DNA of 64,000 nt, taken from assembly GCA_002633005.1 (NCBI GenBank), contig NMRA01000272.1, positions 186,001-250,000 of the forward strand. Direction: 5' to 3'. A program made the translations under genes and the position numbers. Shown here piece by piece: positions 43,501 to 52,600 of this stretch. This DNA comes from Phoronis australis. Taxonomy: Eukaryota > Phoronida > Phoronidae. Numbering within the stretch: position 1 is the first letter of the stretch; the number at the start of each line of letters is the position of its first letter. The notes under the pieces are model-generated. The model did not search any database, was not told the origin of the DNA, and saw only the letters and a list, made by a program, of their open reading frames with translations.

Positions 43501-46457
43501 TCCAATCGTTTACAATGTTTATCACCGAGTGGCTCATCATTGACTGAAACAGGCCTGTGATCAGAGATGAAGTCTGCAAAATGCCGCTTCATTCGAATAA
43601 CAGCAGTACTCTCATTGTCGAGCGATGCATTCAGATCCATGGCTCTGAAAGTGTATTAACAGCAACACTCCAATTGTCAAGTTGGCTTTTAAACTTAAAC
43701 AGCCCATGGCTCTAGTGTAACAAAAGTGTTCTTAAAGGTATATCGATCACTGCTTTTCAATATGACTGCTTCCTTGGGATATCCCATTTTACACAAAAGC
43801 TATATCCAATGTTTTGATTTAATTTTGTGCCATTAAAATATCTAGATAGGAATTATGACACTACATTGAGGGATTCCAACAATAGCCGGGCTACCACGCG
43901 TATGATGGCGGAGAACCTCAGGAAGATCCGACGCGAGAGGACTTCCAGGAAGATACAAGGTCTGGTGTTACCAATTTGAGTAGCAACCAAAACTGGCATG
44001 GTCTCTGAGTATCTATACTTCTCCTCAGTCTGGGAATCCCCCACTCGAAAAAATACAGCGTAGAGCAGCCAGGTTCGTCCTAAATGACCACTCAAGGCAC
44101 TCCTCAGTCTCACTCATGCTTACAACTCTCAAATGGCCCACCCTTCAAGAAAGACGAGCTCAGAACAAACTATCCCTTCTGTACAAGACCGTACATAACC
44201 TGGTTGGTATTCCCAACTCATACCTTCCACCCTTACGTATCTCTAGAACACGTAACTCCCACTGTCACACCTTTGAGAGATCATACATCTGCACTGCATA
44301 CTACGCAAACTCTTTCTTCCCATTTACCATTTTACTCTGGAACAGACTCCCACAATTCATCATCTCATCAGAAAAAATAGAGATGTTCACAGGTCCCATC
44401 TTGAACATCAATCTTACACAGTAAACAATAAAACCTGCGTAGCCCTGAGGAAATGGTTGGGAGTACCACCAAGTTTTATGAGTGTGGGTCTATACAGCAA
44501 GTCAGCAGCAGTCGCCTTACCAACAAGGTCGCTAGTAGAGGATTACAAGGTGGGGAGAGCTAGAGCTTGGATGACATTGAGGGACTCCAATGATAGCTTG
44601 GTGAGAAGTACCAGAGTAGAGATCATGGCAGGTACAAAGTGGGAAGAGGCAGCGGCCGTGGTGGAGGCAGAGAGCAGACTGCAAACAGTGTGAGTAGGAA
44701 GACAATGACTAGGCTTCGTACCAACAAAGAGGTAGAAGACAACAAAAGGAAAGGAACGAAGAGATATGGTGCTTCAGGAGATACACATTGCTGAGGACAA
44801 GAAGAAAGGTGCTGGGCAAATGGATGGCATGAAATAGCTGTTTGAGAAAGAAGATCATTCCAAAGGATCTGTAGTCATCAGAAAGTCGGAGACTCGGCTT
44901 TGTGCAGTGTCCCTGGTGGGAGTTTGTGATTATACGAAAGCGAACTACAAGGTTGGATACATAGAACAAGACCAGACTGGGGTTATTGTTTACAATCCGA
45001 CTTCATTAACGTACATACTTGATATTAACATTTTCTGAATCCTCTCGTCAGGGTGATCATGGTGATTCCAAAAATGTATTACTGGTACCGATTAGGCTCT
45101 TTTTATTCATGCATTCACCGTTTTTACGAGGTGTTCATTTGCGGCAGCCGATCTGGAGTGACCGCCATTATAAACCTGCGACACCTGTCGACAGGAATGA
45201 TAACTACAACGATCATGCGTGTGTCGAATAGACCCCTAAATTGGCTAGTATGTTGAAGATACCGCGTGGCATGTTAGGGAAACTCTGAGTAAAAAAACAG
45301 TAATGGTCATTTATAAAGGATTCCCTCTTCAAAACTTCATTAGAAAAAACACAAGAGTGTGTTCTCGCGGACAAATGTCGTACTCGAAAACACTTGACAT
45401 CTCGCGGTTAACCGTTAGTTATCAATCCTACCGACAGGTGTCGCACTTTTAAAAATGGCTGCCTCACTAAATCCGCGTTGCGAATGACCGCTTTGGAAAA
45501 ACTTGGAAATTGTGAATAATAATCGACCAATCAGTACAAGTAATATACATTTTTGGAATCACCATAACTAGAGGATTCAGAAAATAGTAGTATCAAGTAT
45601 GTACGTTAATGGAGTCGGATTGTAAACACTAACCCAGACTGGTTTATTAAGCCAACATGTAATATACATAAAGAAACACGTGGTTACAGGAACATGTGGT
45701 CACTGGGAAGAGTCAAGTGATTGACAGTCACAGTGACTGTTAGTGGCCGCTATACTAACTAACATAATCATCAAGATAGAATTCTTGACAGAGCATATTG
45801 TGCTTCAATAGCCTTGGTACAAAGCTGTATGCTAATTAAATATACAGCTTTGTGTCGATGTGGGTAAAAAGTGGTAAGATAAAATCCGAAAAACCGAATT
45901 TCAGAACAAATTTTGCTGCTGCGAAGTTGTTGCAAAAATTAAGAAAATGGCGCATGCACGTGGCATGAGCGTACTGTTTTCAAAATGACAACATACTTTT
46001 CATTGTAACAAAAGGTCGAGAATGGCGCAAGAAAATGACGTTTGTTGCATTGTTTTTCACTTAAATGGTTGATTGTAACGGGCAGTGTGAGTGTTGGTTG
46101 ACTCATGGCAGATTTTGCATGCAGGGCCCCAGTCTTTAGCTTTACATGTCGAAACAAGTTTCACTGTGTCTGTGACGAGCAGAACTACCCTGGCTGTGTG
46201 CGATTTCGGGGTCTATGGAAGATTAACATACAGTGGTTCCTAGCTGTATTTTGAGGATAGTCTTCATACAGCTAGCTGGCTGGCTAGTGCTTTGAATAGC
46301 CAATGCCAATTACTCAGCTGTGTAGGGCACAGGCATGGTCGTACCTTGTCACGGTTGTGGGTCATTCACTACACCGTCTACAGCGACGAAAAACAAAGAT
46401 CATAGTTGTAATGAAACGTGTAACGTGAAAGTTTACGTGTTAACTGAAAAACTTACC
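31401..46457 (-). CDS. MAD1L1: MAD1L1, mitotic spindle assembly checkpoint protein MAD1 (complete)
   Basis: MAD1 is a long coiled-coil dimer that sits at unattached kinetochores and nuclear pores and presents MAD2 for checkpoint activation. Fifteen coding exons join in phase to 2,193 nt, or 730 residues; human MAD1 has 718. The N-terminal three quarters is heptad-rich coiled coil. RLQRRLLLVTKERDG is a strongly conserved block. The MAD2-interaction motif KVIHFSHNP is at residues 550-558. The C-terminal RWD-like domain carries YQLTGYQINIKPNNQF and ends LDLFSRQT. The start ATG at 43640 follows a cttcag-type acceptor, so the exon ending at 46457 is untranslated. Oddities: two likely GC-AG introns, and RLM (residues 629-631) where human MAD1 has RLK. 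Introns hold many repeats. Confidence 0.95.
32181..32371 (-). CDS. MAD1L1: MAD1L1 coding exon 14: start of C-terminal domain; probable GC donor
   Basis: It encodes LRKQLETAEIKNNRLMEAFK, VYQLTGYQINIKPNNQFQLM and YAESPDDVLLFQ, closely matching the human C-terminal domain. It ends TTTCAG|gcgagt, a strong donor apart from GC. The alternative is a weak GT (gcga|gtgctc) joined to an acceptor four bases further on. Confidence 0.9.
32520..33033. mobile_element. 514-bp inverted-repeat transposon (MITE)
   Basis: The left end AAAGGCCCTGTCACAACATT pairs with the right end, whose reverse complement begins AAATGCCCTGTCACATTCTT. Both continue to CAAGCCTTG. The interior is G+C-richer than the surrounding intron, with no transposase frame. 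No exact target duplication was found. Confidence 0.75.
33178..33290. repeat. Minisatellite in MAD1L1 intron
   Basis: gacaaagtggaagtagtctt and taagtatcatgac occur in two full copies and one partial copy. The open frame with repeated ILREDYFHFVM that crosses it is a by-product. Confidence 0.75.
33413..33710 (-). repeat. Tandem duplication covering the 3' end and donor of MAD1L1 exon 13
   Basis: 33413-33560 and 33564-33710 are diverged direct copies about 150 bp apart, sharing acagcaaattt..gttcacacaaaagg, aaggtcattgcctt and ttccaccatcac. The second copy holds the real exon end and GC donor. The first is an intronic relic that still has ataag|gcaatg. Confidence 0.8.
33654..33873 (-). CDS. MAD1L1: MAD1L1 coding exon 13 with MAD2-interaction motif; probable GC donor
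   Basis: It encodes GDYDPTTTKVIHFSHNPAAL, containing the MAD2-binding consensus K-hydrophobic-hydrophobic-x-hydrophobic...P. It then runs through LKEENERLRQRVKLLEETGG. The only donor that keeps phase 1 to the next canonical acceptor is CGCAAG|gcaatg, a GC donor. It also restores the Glu seen before LKKQ in human MAD1. Confidence 0.88.
34627..34717 (-). CDS. MAD1L1: MAD1L1 coding exon 12
   Basis: It encodes TLESSLETVQREKEVLEARL and EQRHLQ, matching human EEEKRMLEAQLERRALQ. Donor CTACAG|gtagat in phase 0. Confidence 0.93.
35051..35349 (+). pseudogene. Penelope-like element GIY-YIG endonuclease fragment
   Basis: Plus-strand translation gives CGVIYKYKCGECTDNYIGVT, then GR, a stop at 35120, and LSTRVKDHRH. 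After a frameshift come IQEHARNLHHQVSDEDFSVL and ISLNRDPGLDLPVVYSDLL. The GVIYKYKC..YIG pattern is the GIY-YIG endonuclease found at the C-terminus of Penelope-like retroelements. It is antisense in a MAD1L1 intron, broken, and lacks its reverse transcriptase. Confidence 0.75.
35732..35808 (-). CDS. MAD1L1: MAD1L1 coding exon 11
   Basis: It encodes VEKQAPLSTVMDSLSRVDDK and TILSL, with donor CTTAG|gtaaga in phase 2. The acceptor ttttgaag is weak, but the phase fits both neighbours. Confidence 0.72.
36784..37123 (-). CDS. MAD1L1: MAD1L1 coding exon 10 (largest)
   Basis: It is 340 nt and encodes KRLQRRLLLVTKERDGYKRI and IDSYESEVTVSLD, the most conserved coiled-coil block of MAD1, then RLQQQEQVIQAYRQQLEQAE. 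Donor CTGGAG|gtatgg in phase 0. Confidence 0.95.
37376..37462 (-). CDS. MAD1L1: MAD1L1 coding exon 9
   Basis: It encodes SPSALKKQVLELQNSEAMML and ERVGVLQT, with acceptor ggttgtcag and donor ACCAG|gtacag. It lies just beside the 15-bp tandem array. Confidence 0.85.
37534..37879. repeat. 15-bp tandem array with assembly gap
   Basis: About eleven units on each side of a run of N (37698-37716) repeat ctatagtggtcaatg. The first three units read ctata, the next eight read ctatg, and all units after the gap read ctata. The true length is unknown. The long frames on both strands here (Cys-Tyr-Gly-Gly-Gln, Ile-Asp-His-His-Ser types) are repeat artefacts. Confidence 0.95.
38617..38726. repeat. 54-bp tandem duplication
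   Basis: Two adjacent copies of a 54-bp unit (acattattttcacgataagg, then gctgtccattacaact) are essentially identical, so the duplication is recent. It lies in the MAD1L1 intron between exons 8 and 9. Confidence 0.9.
38797..38870. repeat. Half copy of the palindromic repeat family
   Basis: It begins gggcccaggttataatctct and contains aaaattgaccaatggcatgg, matching the reverse complement of 7380-7460. It lies in a MAD1L1 intron. Confidence 0.6.
39013..39062 (-). CDS. MAD1L1: MAD1L1 coding exon 8
   Basis: It encodes EMKKRIEELKRLSQSV. The donor is GTCCA|gtaagt in phase 2. The acceptor may be three bases later (exon from 39059), which would drop one Glu. Confidence 0.75.
39270..39384 (-). CDS. 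MAD1L1: MAD1L1 coding exon 7
   Basis: It encodes ERSENILLFKEQRDGAEMKC and KRLEERLAQASQLQVENE, with acceptor taatttcag and phase 0 donor AATGAG|gtaaag. Confidence 0.88.
39649..39779 (-). CDS. MAD1L1: MAD1L1 coding exon 6
   Basis: It encodes LLLKSQLASLPKLEREVAKL and REDNALLR, matching human LVRLPRLERELKQLREESAHLR. Donor CTTAG|gtattg in phase 2. Confidence 0.92.
40318..40393 (-). CDS. MAD1L1: MAD1L1 coding exon 5
   Basis: A short 76-nt exon between attttcag and GTCGAG|gtgagg. It encodes QKTQEFRSKCDDYRAKLLVS and SHKVE in the frame set by exon 4. Confidence 0.82.
40860..41475 (-). repeat. Dispersed repeat family, antisense copy (relative of 53697-54890)
   Basis: On the minus strand this region reads gccgtcatctctgtc, gctgtatctcctaaac and atgaaatttggca, the same head as 53697-53815. 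ccaaatttcataa.gatcc recurs about every 100-150 bp. It lies in a MAD1L1 intron. Confidence 0.65.
41566..41690 (-). CDS. MAD1L1: MAD1L1 coding exon 4
   Basis: It encodes ERDKLQEKMSQLSSQVTQYQ and YSLRRQIGELTTQQAGE, with acceptor gatgtccag and donor ATCAG|gtgcag in phase 2. Confidence 0.85.
42276..42458 (-). CDS. MAD1L1: MAD1L1 coding exon 3
   Basis: It encodes coiled coil TEHRKYEELAIQFKFVKERC and LQSKVDTLLKEKQSNITEM, 61 codons in phase 0, donor CATCAA|gtatga. Confidence 0.88.
42723..42880 (-). CDS. MAD1L1: MAD1L1 coding exon 2
   Basis: It encodes coiled coil EKERKLVSVQSELQLARSTI and SSRKRARCDVEAQLDIAK. KRAR..VE corresponds to the human KRARVELE block. Acceptor acatgcag; phase 0 donor GTTCAG|gtacag. 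Confidence 0.9.
43451..43644 (-). CDS. MAD1L1: MAD1L1 coding exon 1 with start codon
   Basis: The ATG is at 43640, four bases after the acceptor. It encodes MDLNASLDNESTAVIRMKR, FISDHRPVSVND and DFSNLSDTSSFTAESPLG. The donor is TTGG|gtgagg in phase 1. Confidence 0.85.
44041..44424 (+). pseudogene. LINE reverse-transcriptase C-terminal fragment (CR1/L2-like)
   Basis: One open frame encodes LEKIQRRAARFVLNDHSRHS, LTTLKWPTLQERRAQNKLSL and SFFPFTILLWNRLP, the typical end of a non-LTR retrotransposon ORF2 (QRRAARFV..LYK..WN.LP). It lacks the reverse-transcriptase core, so it is a 5'-truncated relic in MAD1L1 intron 1. Confidence 0.8.
44430..44860 (+). pseudogene. Second retroelement relic (family not named)
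   Basis: The frame reads VALRKWLGVPPSFMSVGLYS, KSAAVALPTRSLVEDYKVG and RARAWMTLRDSNDS, then after a stop and frameshift ERRDMVLQEIHIAEDKKKG. From memory these blocks resemble the part downstream of the reverse transcriptase in retroelements of marine animals, but I cannot name the family. A similar TLRDSNNS piece occurs near 43857. Confidence 0.55.
44973..45642. mobile_element. 654-bp inverted-repeat transposon with 8-bp target duplication
   Basis: The element spans 44981-45634. Its left end GGTTATTGTTTACAATCCGA pairs with the right end (reverse complement GGTTAGTGTTTACAATCCGA), and arms of about 100 bp continue through ttctgaatcctct and ggtgattccaaaaatgta. It is flanked by identical CAGACTGG at 44973-44980 and 45635-45642. 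The 8-bp duplication points to hAT or P type. It has no coding capacity. Confidence 0.88.
45780..46290 (+). repeat. Dispersed repeat, copy A (MAD1L1 intron 1)
   Basis: It matches 48540-49025 in the same orientation over about 450 bp, with shared blocks actgttttcaaaatgac, aacgggca.tg.gagtg, gatagtcttcatac and agctagctggct. Divergence is high. It ends about 165 bp before the MAD1L1 first exon. Confidence 0.75.
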
Positions 46458-46545
46458 TCGAGCGCTCAAGGAGCTGCGCTAGCCCTAAACTAATGACAAA
46501 GCGCTCTCACAACTGGAATTCGAGCACCAAGCAAGATAGTTTTTT
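46457..46545 (-). other. MAD1L1: MAD1L1 non-coding first exon (5' boundary approximate)
   Basis: The minus strand reads GCGCTCGAG|gtaagt with the donor after 46457. No ATG occurs in the roughly 85 bases before it, so it is read as 5' UTR spliced to 43644. The transcription start is inferred only. Confidence 0.6.
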
Positions 46546-46605
46546 CTAATAGCCAATAGAGGTCAGGAGTGGACTATCCAGAAGAGGTCGCTGTAATCAC
46601 AAAAG
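46458..46605. promoter_or_regulatory. Shared MAD1L1/NOL12 promoter region
   Basis: Only 148 bases separate the MAD1L1 first-exon donor and the NOL12 start codon, which point away from each other, so both transcription starts must lie here or very near. A CCAAT motif is present on the plus strand near 46552. No TATA box was seen. Confidence 0.6.
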
Positions 46606-46670
46606 ATGGGAAAGGTGCCGAAAAATCGTGCTTCAAAGAAAATCTTAATTTTTGACGAAAAAGCTCGACA
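46606..46670 (+). CDS. NOL12: NOL12 exon 1
   Basis: It encodes MGKVPKNRASKKILIFDEKA and R, and ends in phase 2 at CGACA|gtaagt. It is too short to appear as a free-standing frame and was found by joining to exon 2. Confidence 0.9.
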
Positions 46671-49600
46671 GTAAGTTAATGTCCGTCACGTATCTAGTGG
46701 AAACAGACTGTGGGATATCTGTTTCATCAGCTAGGTTGGCCACACTTAGCTGATAGCCCTAACCAGCTTACGTGTGTATTTTCCCAACGAAAAGGGACCG
46801 TGTGCGGCACTAGTCGGATAATGCCTTATAAATGGATCCTAACTTATTCCAAATAAATCCATTACATGTTGGTCTAAATGAATGATTTTGGTATCTTTGC
46901 ATTCCTCAGACATCTGGCTATCCGTACAAATCCTTTTCACGACCCTCAATTACTCTGGTCTATAACTACGCCATTCCGAACATGGTCCAGTTTAGCCACG
47001 CGCATCGTGAAATTGGCAGCCATTTCAGGGAACTTACTATATCTAGCGCTATCTATCGGCGATTTGCTACAATACACGCTGTTCCTTTTTCATCAGTCAA
47101 CATGAACGACGATAACATGACGATGACAGATACGATCATGAGAAAGACGACTAAGGTGATGACGAGAGCAGACGTACGATGATTAATAACGATGACGTTA
47201 ATAATTGACGAAATCGACCAATGATGTTGACTGATGAAAAAGGAACAGCGCGTTGTAGCAAATCACCGATAGAAGGCGCTAGATATAGTAAGTTCCCTGA
47301 AATGACTGCCGATTTCACGATGCGCGTGGCTAAACTGGACCATGTTCGGAATGGCGTAGTTATAGACCAGAGTAATTGAGGGTCGTGATACCAAACTCAT
47401 TCATTTAGACCTATATTTAGTGGATTTATTTGGAATAAGTTAGGGTCCATTATATCCGACTAGTGCCGGTGTACTGAGTCAGTGTGCCAAGTTATGCTTC
47501 ATTGCTTGCGTGCCCGAGATAAATTTTGAGTGAAAAATATACGGAAAACCAGAAAACTCAGACTTTCATGTCAATAAACCTTTAAGACGTTTTTCGATCA
47601 TTGTACTCTTGCAATTTCTTGCAATTAAGTTAAAACCAGTCCGTTAGGCTAAGGTCAAAACGTTTTTAATCATGTGACCCATAAATTGCATAATTTTCAC
47701 ATTTATGATTTAAGACAAAAAAATGAAAGTGAGATAATTAAAGTTTTGGTAGTAGATTTATAGCCAGTAATAGTCGTATAGATGGGTCCCTAATTTAAAA
47801 TTGATTTGAGAATCAGTTACTACCACTGAATAACGTCCATCATACCACATTATCAGCCTGAAATGGCCTCTGTTAAATAACTCGTTCAGTTATTCAACGT
47901 GGATTGAATAAAATTTTGGCAGGGAAATTTTGGTCGGTTTCAAACTCGCTCCGCAAGAGTTTCAAGTCGTCAACTTTACCACTGCACCACTCGGCAGCTG
48001 ACGTCATCGAACGTGAAAATAGAATACTTAAATGTGTGGGTTTTATTGTACAAGGACAAAAACCCGAGGTGGTTCATAGAAAAAACACGTGTTGGATATT
48101 TATTTTATAAAATGCATCGTTTGCACAAACTCCGTCTCCCCCACTCCATTACAGACCTTCGTTGCACCTGTTCCAGCACTGCCTTGGTCCCAGGTATTGC
48201 ACCGGCCCTTATTTGGATTCAATGTGGTCTATTTTTTTCTCGCGGCTGTTTTTTCTCAAATGCGGAGAGAGGGTGGCCAGTTTCGTACTGGTCTTGGTGA
48301 CGTCAGTCTGTCGGCTCAACGGCCTGGTGACGTCACTCCATCGGCTTAATTTTACTCCCTCCGGCTTCTGTAGTGTATATAATTCATCGGGCCTGTCGCC
48401 GCCAAAATTAATAATGCCTCATTAAAAATTTTTTACTGTTCCTTGAGTAAACTAAATTATTTACCCGGGTGTTGGAAAATTGGCGTTTTTCAGTTATTCT
48501 ACTTCCAAAATTGCGTTGCGCTCTTTGAGGGCCATTGCGTCACCTATTGGCCAATTTCTATGTTCTTCAATCAACTGTGAGGCTGCGTACATGTCATAAC
48601 AATCGGAAGTGGTCTCATTTCGTTACAAATTTTTACTATTTTAGTACCAGAAAACCCAATTTCAGACCAAACTCTCGAGATCTATCACAAAATTTTAGGA
48701 AACGGCGCGTGTCACGAGTACCGTATGCACTGTTTTCAAAATGACGACAGATTTTCCTTTGTTACAAAAGGCGGAGAATTACGAAAAATAACGTTTATTA
48801 GATTTTTTTACTTCTATAAACGGATGTAACGGGCATGGTGAATGTCGGTTCATTCCCAGATGCTGCGTGCACTCCTGCAGGTTGTTAGCTCTAAGTTTTA
48901 CGACGAGGTGACGAGCTGAGCACCCGGGTTGTGTGAAATTTCGTGGTCTAACCGGCGGAGCTCTACACACGGCTACCTGGCTGTATGTTGACGATAGTCT
49001 TCATACACCTAGCTGGCTTTCTACCTCAAAAATAGATGACTTTAAACTTAATATGTACAAGGAAATGCCTAAACTAATAAATCATGAAAAACTGTCATAA
49101 ACACATTCCAATAAATTGAGCACGCGCAACAATCGCATGTTCAACAAATGGCATTGTACTAACATTTATATGCTATATGAAAAATAAGATGCGCGATTTC
49201 AATAAAAACAACTTCGTTAATTCAGTAAAATTGATCTGTCATTTTCTTTCACTCGTAAATCATCGAACTCCAATTTGAATGTGAGTAACGTGTTGTCGGG
49301 ATCCTTTGACTTGGACATTATATTCAGTAACCTGTGATAACCTACTTTCACGGTGGAAGCTCAGTATGATAAGAGCCCTCGTGGATTTTGTAGAATTATC
49401 CACTCTAGATTACGGGGGATAATGACTTCGCCATGTAATAATCTATATTTATTCATTGGGAGTACCTGGTTCTCAAATGAGGGACCCATGTATCCGACTA
49501 TTATATTTATGTCCAATTTATTATTCACAGGTAACTGTTTCCACACATATTGTTTTGTAATGGTGAAGATTGTAAGTTGAAATCATAAATGTCAATTTAA

Positions 49601-52600
49601 AAAAAGCTCTCTTTGTCAGTCCACATGACTTGCCTTGTGACTGAAGTTTTGTACTCAGATGAAGTTCACCTCCTAGGGGAAGTTTGAGGTTATGGAAAAA
49701 CAGAACGATAATAATAGTCCCCGTCTGTACTGCCTCCTCTTGTTGTGATTAGCAGACTGGTGACCATTAGATTAGGAATTGTTTCATTTGTATTGATTAA
49801 TAAGCAGTGTGTGTTACTTCTGTTCTTCATTTTTAACCAGCCCGTATTTCTTTTCTGGCAAATGATAAAGAACTTAAGCTCCACACACAATCATTTACAT
49901 ACCGAAACACTTTCAAAAGTAGTTATGAGTTAGGGGTCTGAACCACCTTTTGTTTGCGCCTGGATTTGAGAACCAGGCAAAAACTAACCATGCATCGGGC
50001 CAGCACAGTCAGTGTCTGGACTCTGTCTCTAATTTCAGATAGGGCCCTTCTATACTGTATTAATGTTTCATGCTTGGTGGATACCGAACTCATCAGGTTA
50101 TCACGCAAAAAACACAGTGCTTGACAGATATTGCAGCATTGTGGGTAATAAAGTATAGCAATATTCGAGTGTTACTGTGTTATATGGGACTGTCTTGTCT
50201 AAGAGCTGCGGATGTTAACCCGTACGAATAGAGTATTTAATGAAGATCCACTAGTAGCTTGTGAAATTTCGTTGTTTCAGTGAATTTCTGACGGGCTTTA
50301 AAAAGCGAAAAGATGAACGGCGGCGAAAGGCACAGTTGCAAGCTGCTGTAAAGCTGAAAGAGGAACAAAAGCAAATGAAAGAAAAGGTACAAGTTTTCTG
50401 CACTGTGTAATTATAGTTAAATCTCACCAAATTATGACTCAGTATGGTGGACGAGAGAAGTTTTGTTTTTTCATCTTTTCTTATAAGATGTCAGTGCCAT
50501 AAAGTCAGGGCTTTTACCGTGTTGTGGCTACTGTCAGAAAATGTTTCCAAAAATAGTGGGCATTCACAACGGTGTTTTAACACTGTCTTTTAAAAAATAC
50601 CAGGAAAGACGGAAAAAGGTACTTTTGTCTTAGACTGGCAAAATTTTAGCTTACCCTAAGATTTCAATATACCACAAACTATTCCTGACTTAAGTGTATT
50701 TGATTCATGGTTGCTTGGGTCAGTCTGTGGATGAGTGATGTTGAGATTTTATGTATGAATGCATACAGACAATTATCAGTTCTTAGCAGGCTAAGTGGTT
50801 ACATTTACATGGAGTAACGTATAGCTATTAAGAAGTCAAATTTCTTTTGTCAAATTCTGACTATAATTCATGTTAGTGGTGTTTTGTGAGCAGGACTGTC
50901 ACCAAAAGGCTTGAAAGGTTCAGTTATAGAGCCTTGGACAATCTTAATGACTGTACTAGCTTGTATTCTGACTTGTTGAGTAGAGCAAATCTACAAACAC
51001 TTTGAAGTTGATATAGGTCACGAACTTGTGTTGGAGGTCTTTAAAAACTTTGTGACCTCTTGTGTGGTGATGGAATGCTCTCTTTTGACTTCAGTGACAA
51101 TGGATAGAATTGATGTGCCGAGCATAGCCTCATTGTGCTGAAGGTCAATTCAATACAAAGGCCCCTGCAGACCTTAGTCTGTGTGCCGAACCAAATGTCT
51201 TCAAGCCTCTGCTGTGGGACCCCACTGTATTTTAGATTGGTTTTCACTTAACTACTTGTTTTGTTCAATAATTTGTTTTGTCCATCCATATTTTGAAGTG
51301 AGGGAAACGAACCCATGGGTCTTGTTCACTGATTTTAAAACTGACTTTAACAATAACTTGGCTCTACTCTTCAATTCTCCATGAAATCATCATCTCTGGA
51401 ATATCATTGTTGAGTTGTAAATAATAATATGGAGGTGCCACAATCTTAGAATGGGCTATTTACTAATAAGCTATATTAAGCTTCAGTTTAAAAATACACT
51501 GTTTGACCTTTTCCACTTTTACTTATTTTGTGAGGTACTAATTATTCAACTTTTACCTCTGTGTCATGCCATTTTTGTTTGACCCGGTTTCTTTTTCAGC
51601 ACCAAAACATGTTGAAAAAGGCCCAAATGAGAATGCAAAAAGAAGCCAAGGATGTTGAAGCTATCTTACAATCCAGCACAATTACATCTGAAGATCATAC
51701 TGTGACTGTTACATATTTAGGAGATGGCTTGATGGCTCAAAACAAGTTACTTCTTGGAAAAAACCAGGTTAGTTTGTTCAGGCTGCCGCACACAACATGA
51801 TGCAACTTATCTCAACTCGAGTTAACAAAGCAATATTATCCTGTCACACATTAGATATGAATAGGGCCCTAGAAAAATGTCAAAATAAGGTCGAAATTGA
51901 ACACCCTAGAGGCAAACAATTCATATTTGGAGGTAAATTTACACGCAAGTCATTATATACCTCATTGATTGCACTCCGTCCTCATCCCTGATACACATGT
52001 GAGACTGACTGTCCTCTTCTCAAGAGTCTTATTGGACACTGTAAATTATCTGGTGGCAGAACATTTCACTCATCCACGGCCAAACAAAGCAGAGATGACC
52101 TCATGGTCTGTGTACTTATGGGGAATCTCGAAAACAGCCTTTTTTTTCAACACCAGCAAGAATGGCAGTTTTAATAACGACATGCGCCACATGAGCCACT
52201 ACCTTTAATCATTCGCAATTCCTCTCCCTTTTTCATTTTCTCATCACCTTCATAGTTTTGAACAGTTTGGTACAAGTAAGCCTTTTGCACCACTAATGAA
52301 GAGTCACACCAATAAGGCTGGAAAGCTTGTGTTTTTTAAGTAATATTTTTACCGAATTTTAAGGTGTTTTACCTGTTTCTACATTTTCAAAGTTTGACTA
52401 ACTTCAGAAAATATATATCTCAAAAATGACAGGTCAGATTCATATGAAACTGCCGCTTACTAACGTACTACAAAACCCATCAAGAATTGTTTTCAAAATG
52501 TTCCACTTTGAGGAGCTGTCAAAACTAGGTCTTCATGATTTTTTTAAAGAACCCAGAAATTGCATAAAAATAAAATAAAATGATGCTTTGGAAATTTGTA

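Larger units (their letters stand above)
47768..49504. mobile_element. 1.7-kb inverted-repeat element with TAGTCG termini
   Basis: The left end taatagtcgtatagatgggt, continuing ccct and tttgagaatcag, pairs with the right end (reverse complement taatagtcggatacatgggt, ccct, tttgagaaccag). The interior holds a tRNA-like segment and dispersed repeat copy B, and no transposase. Flanks share atttat only, so the target duplication is uncertain. Confidence 0.65.

Noticed and set aside
44709-44969. 86-codon minus-strand frame
   Set aside because: It is antisense to the retroelement relic at 44430-44860.
48089-48425. Three overlapping plus-strand frames in NOL12 intron 1
   Set aside because: All three frames are open over the same short stretch inside an inverted-repeat element, with no recognised motif.
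49989-50088. Minus-strand candidate exon (SSVSTKHETLIQYRRALSEI, then RDRVQTLTVLARC) with donor ATG|gttagt
   Set aside because: The frame is suggestive, but the acceptor is weak, no partner exons were found on this strand and I know no matching family. It could be part of an unseen gene.
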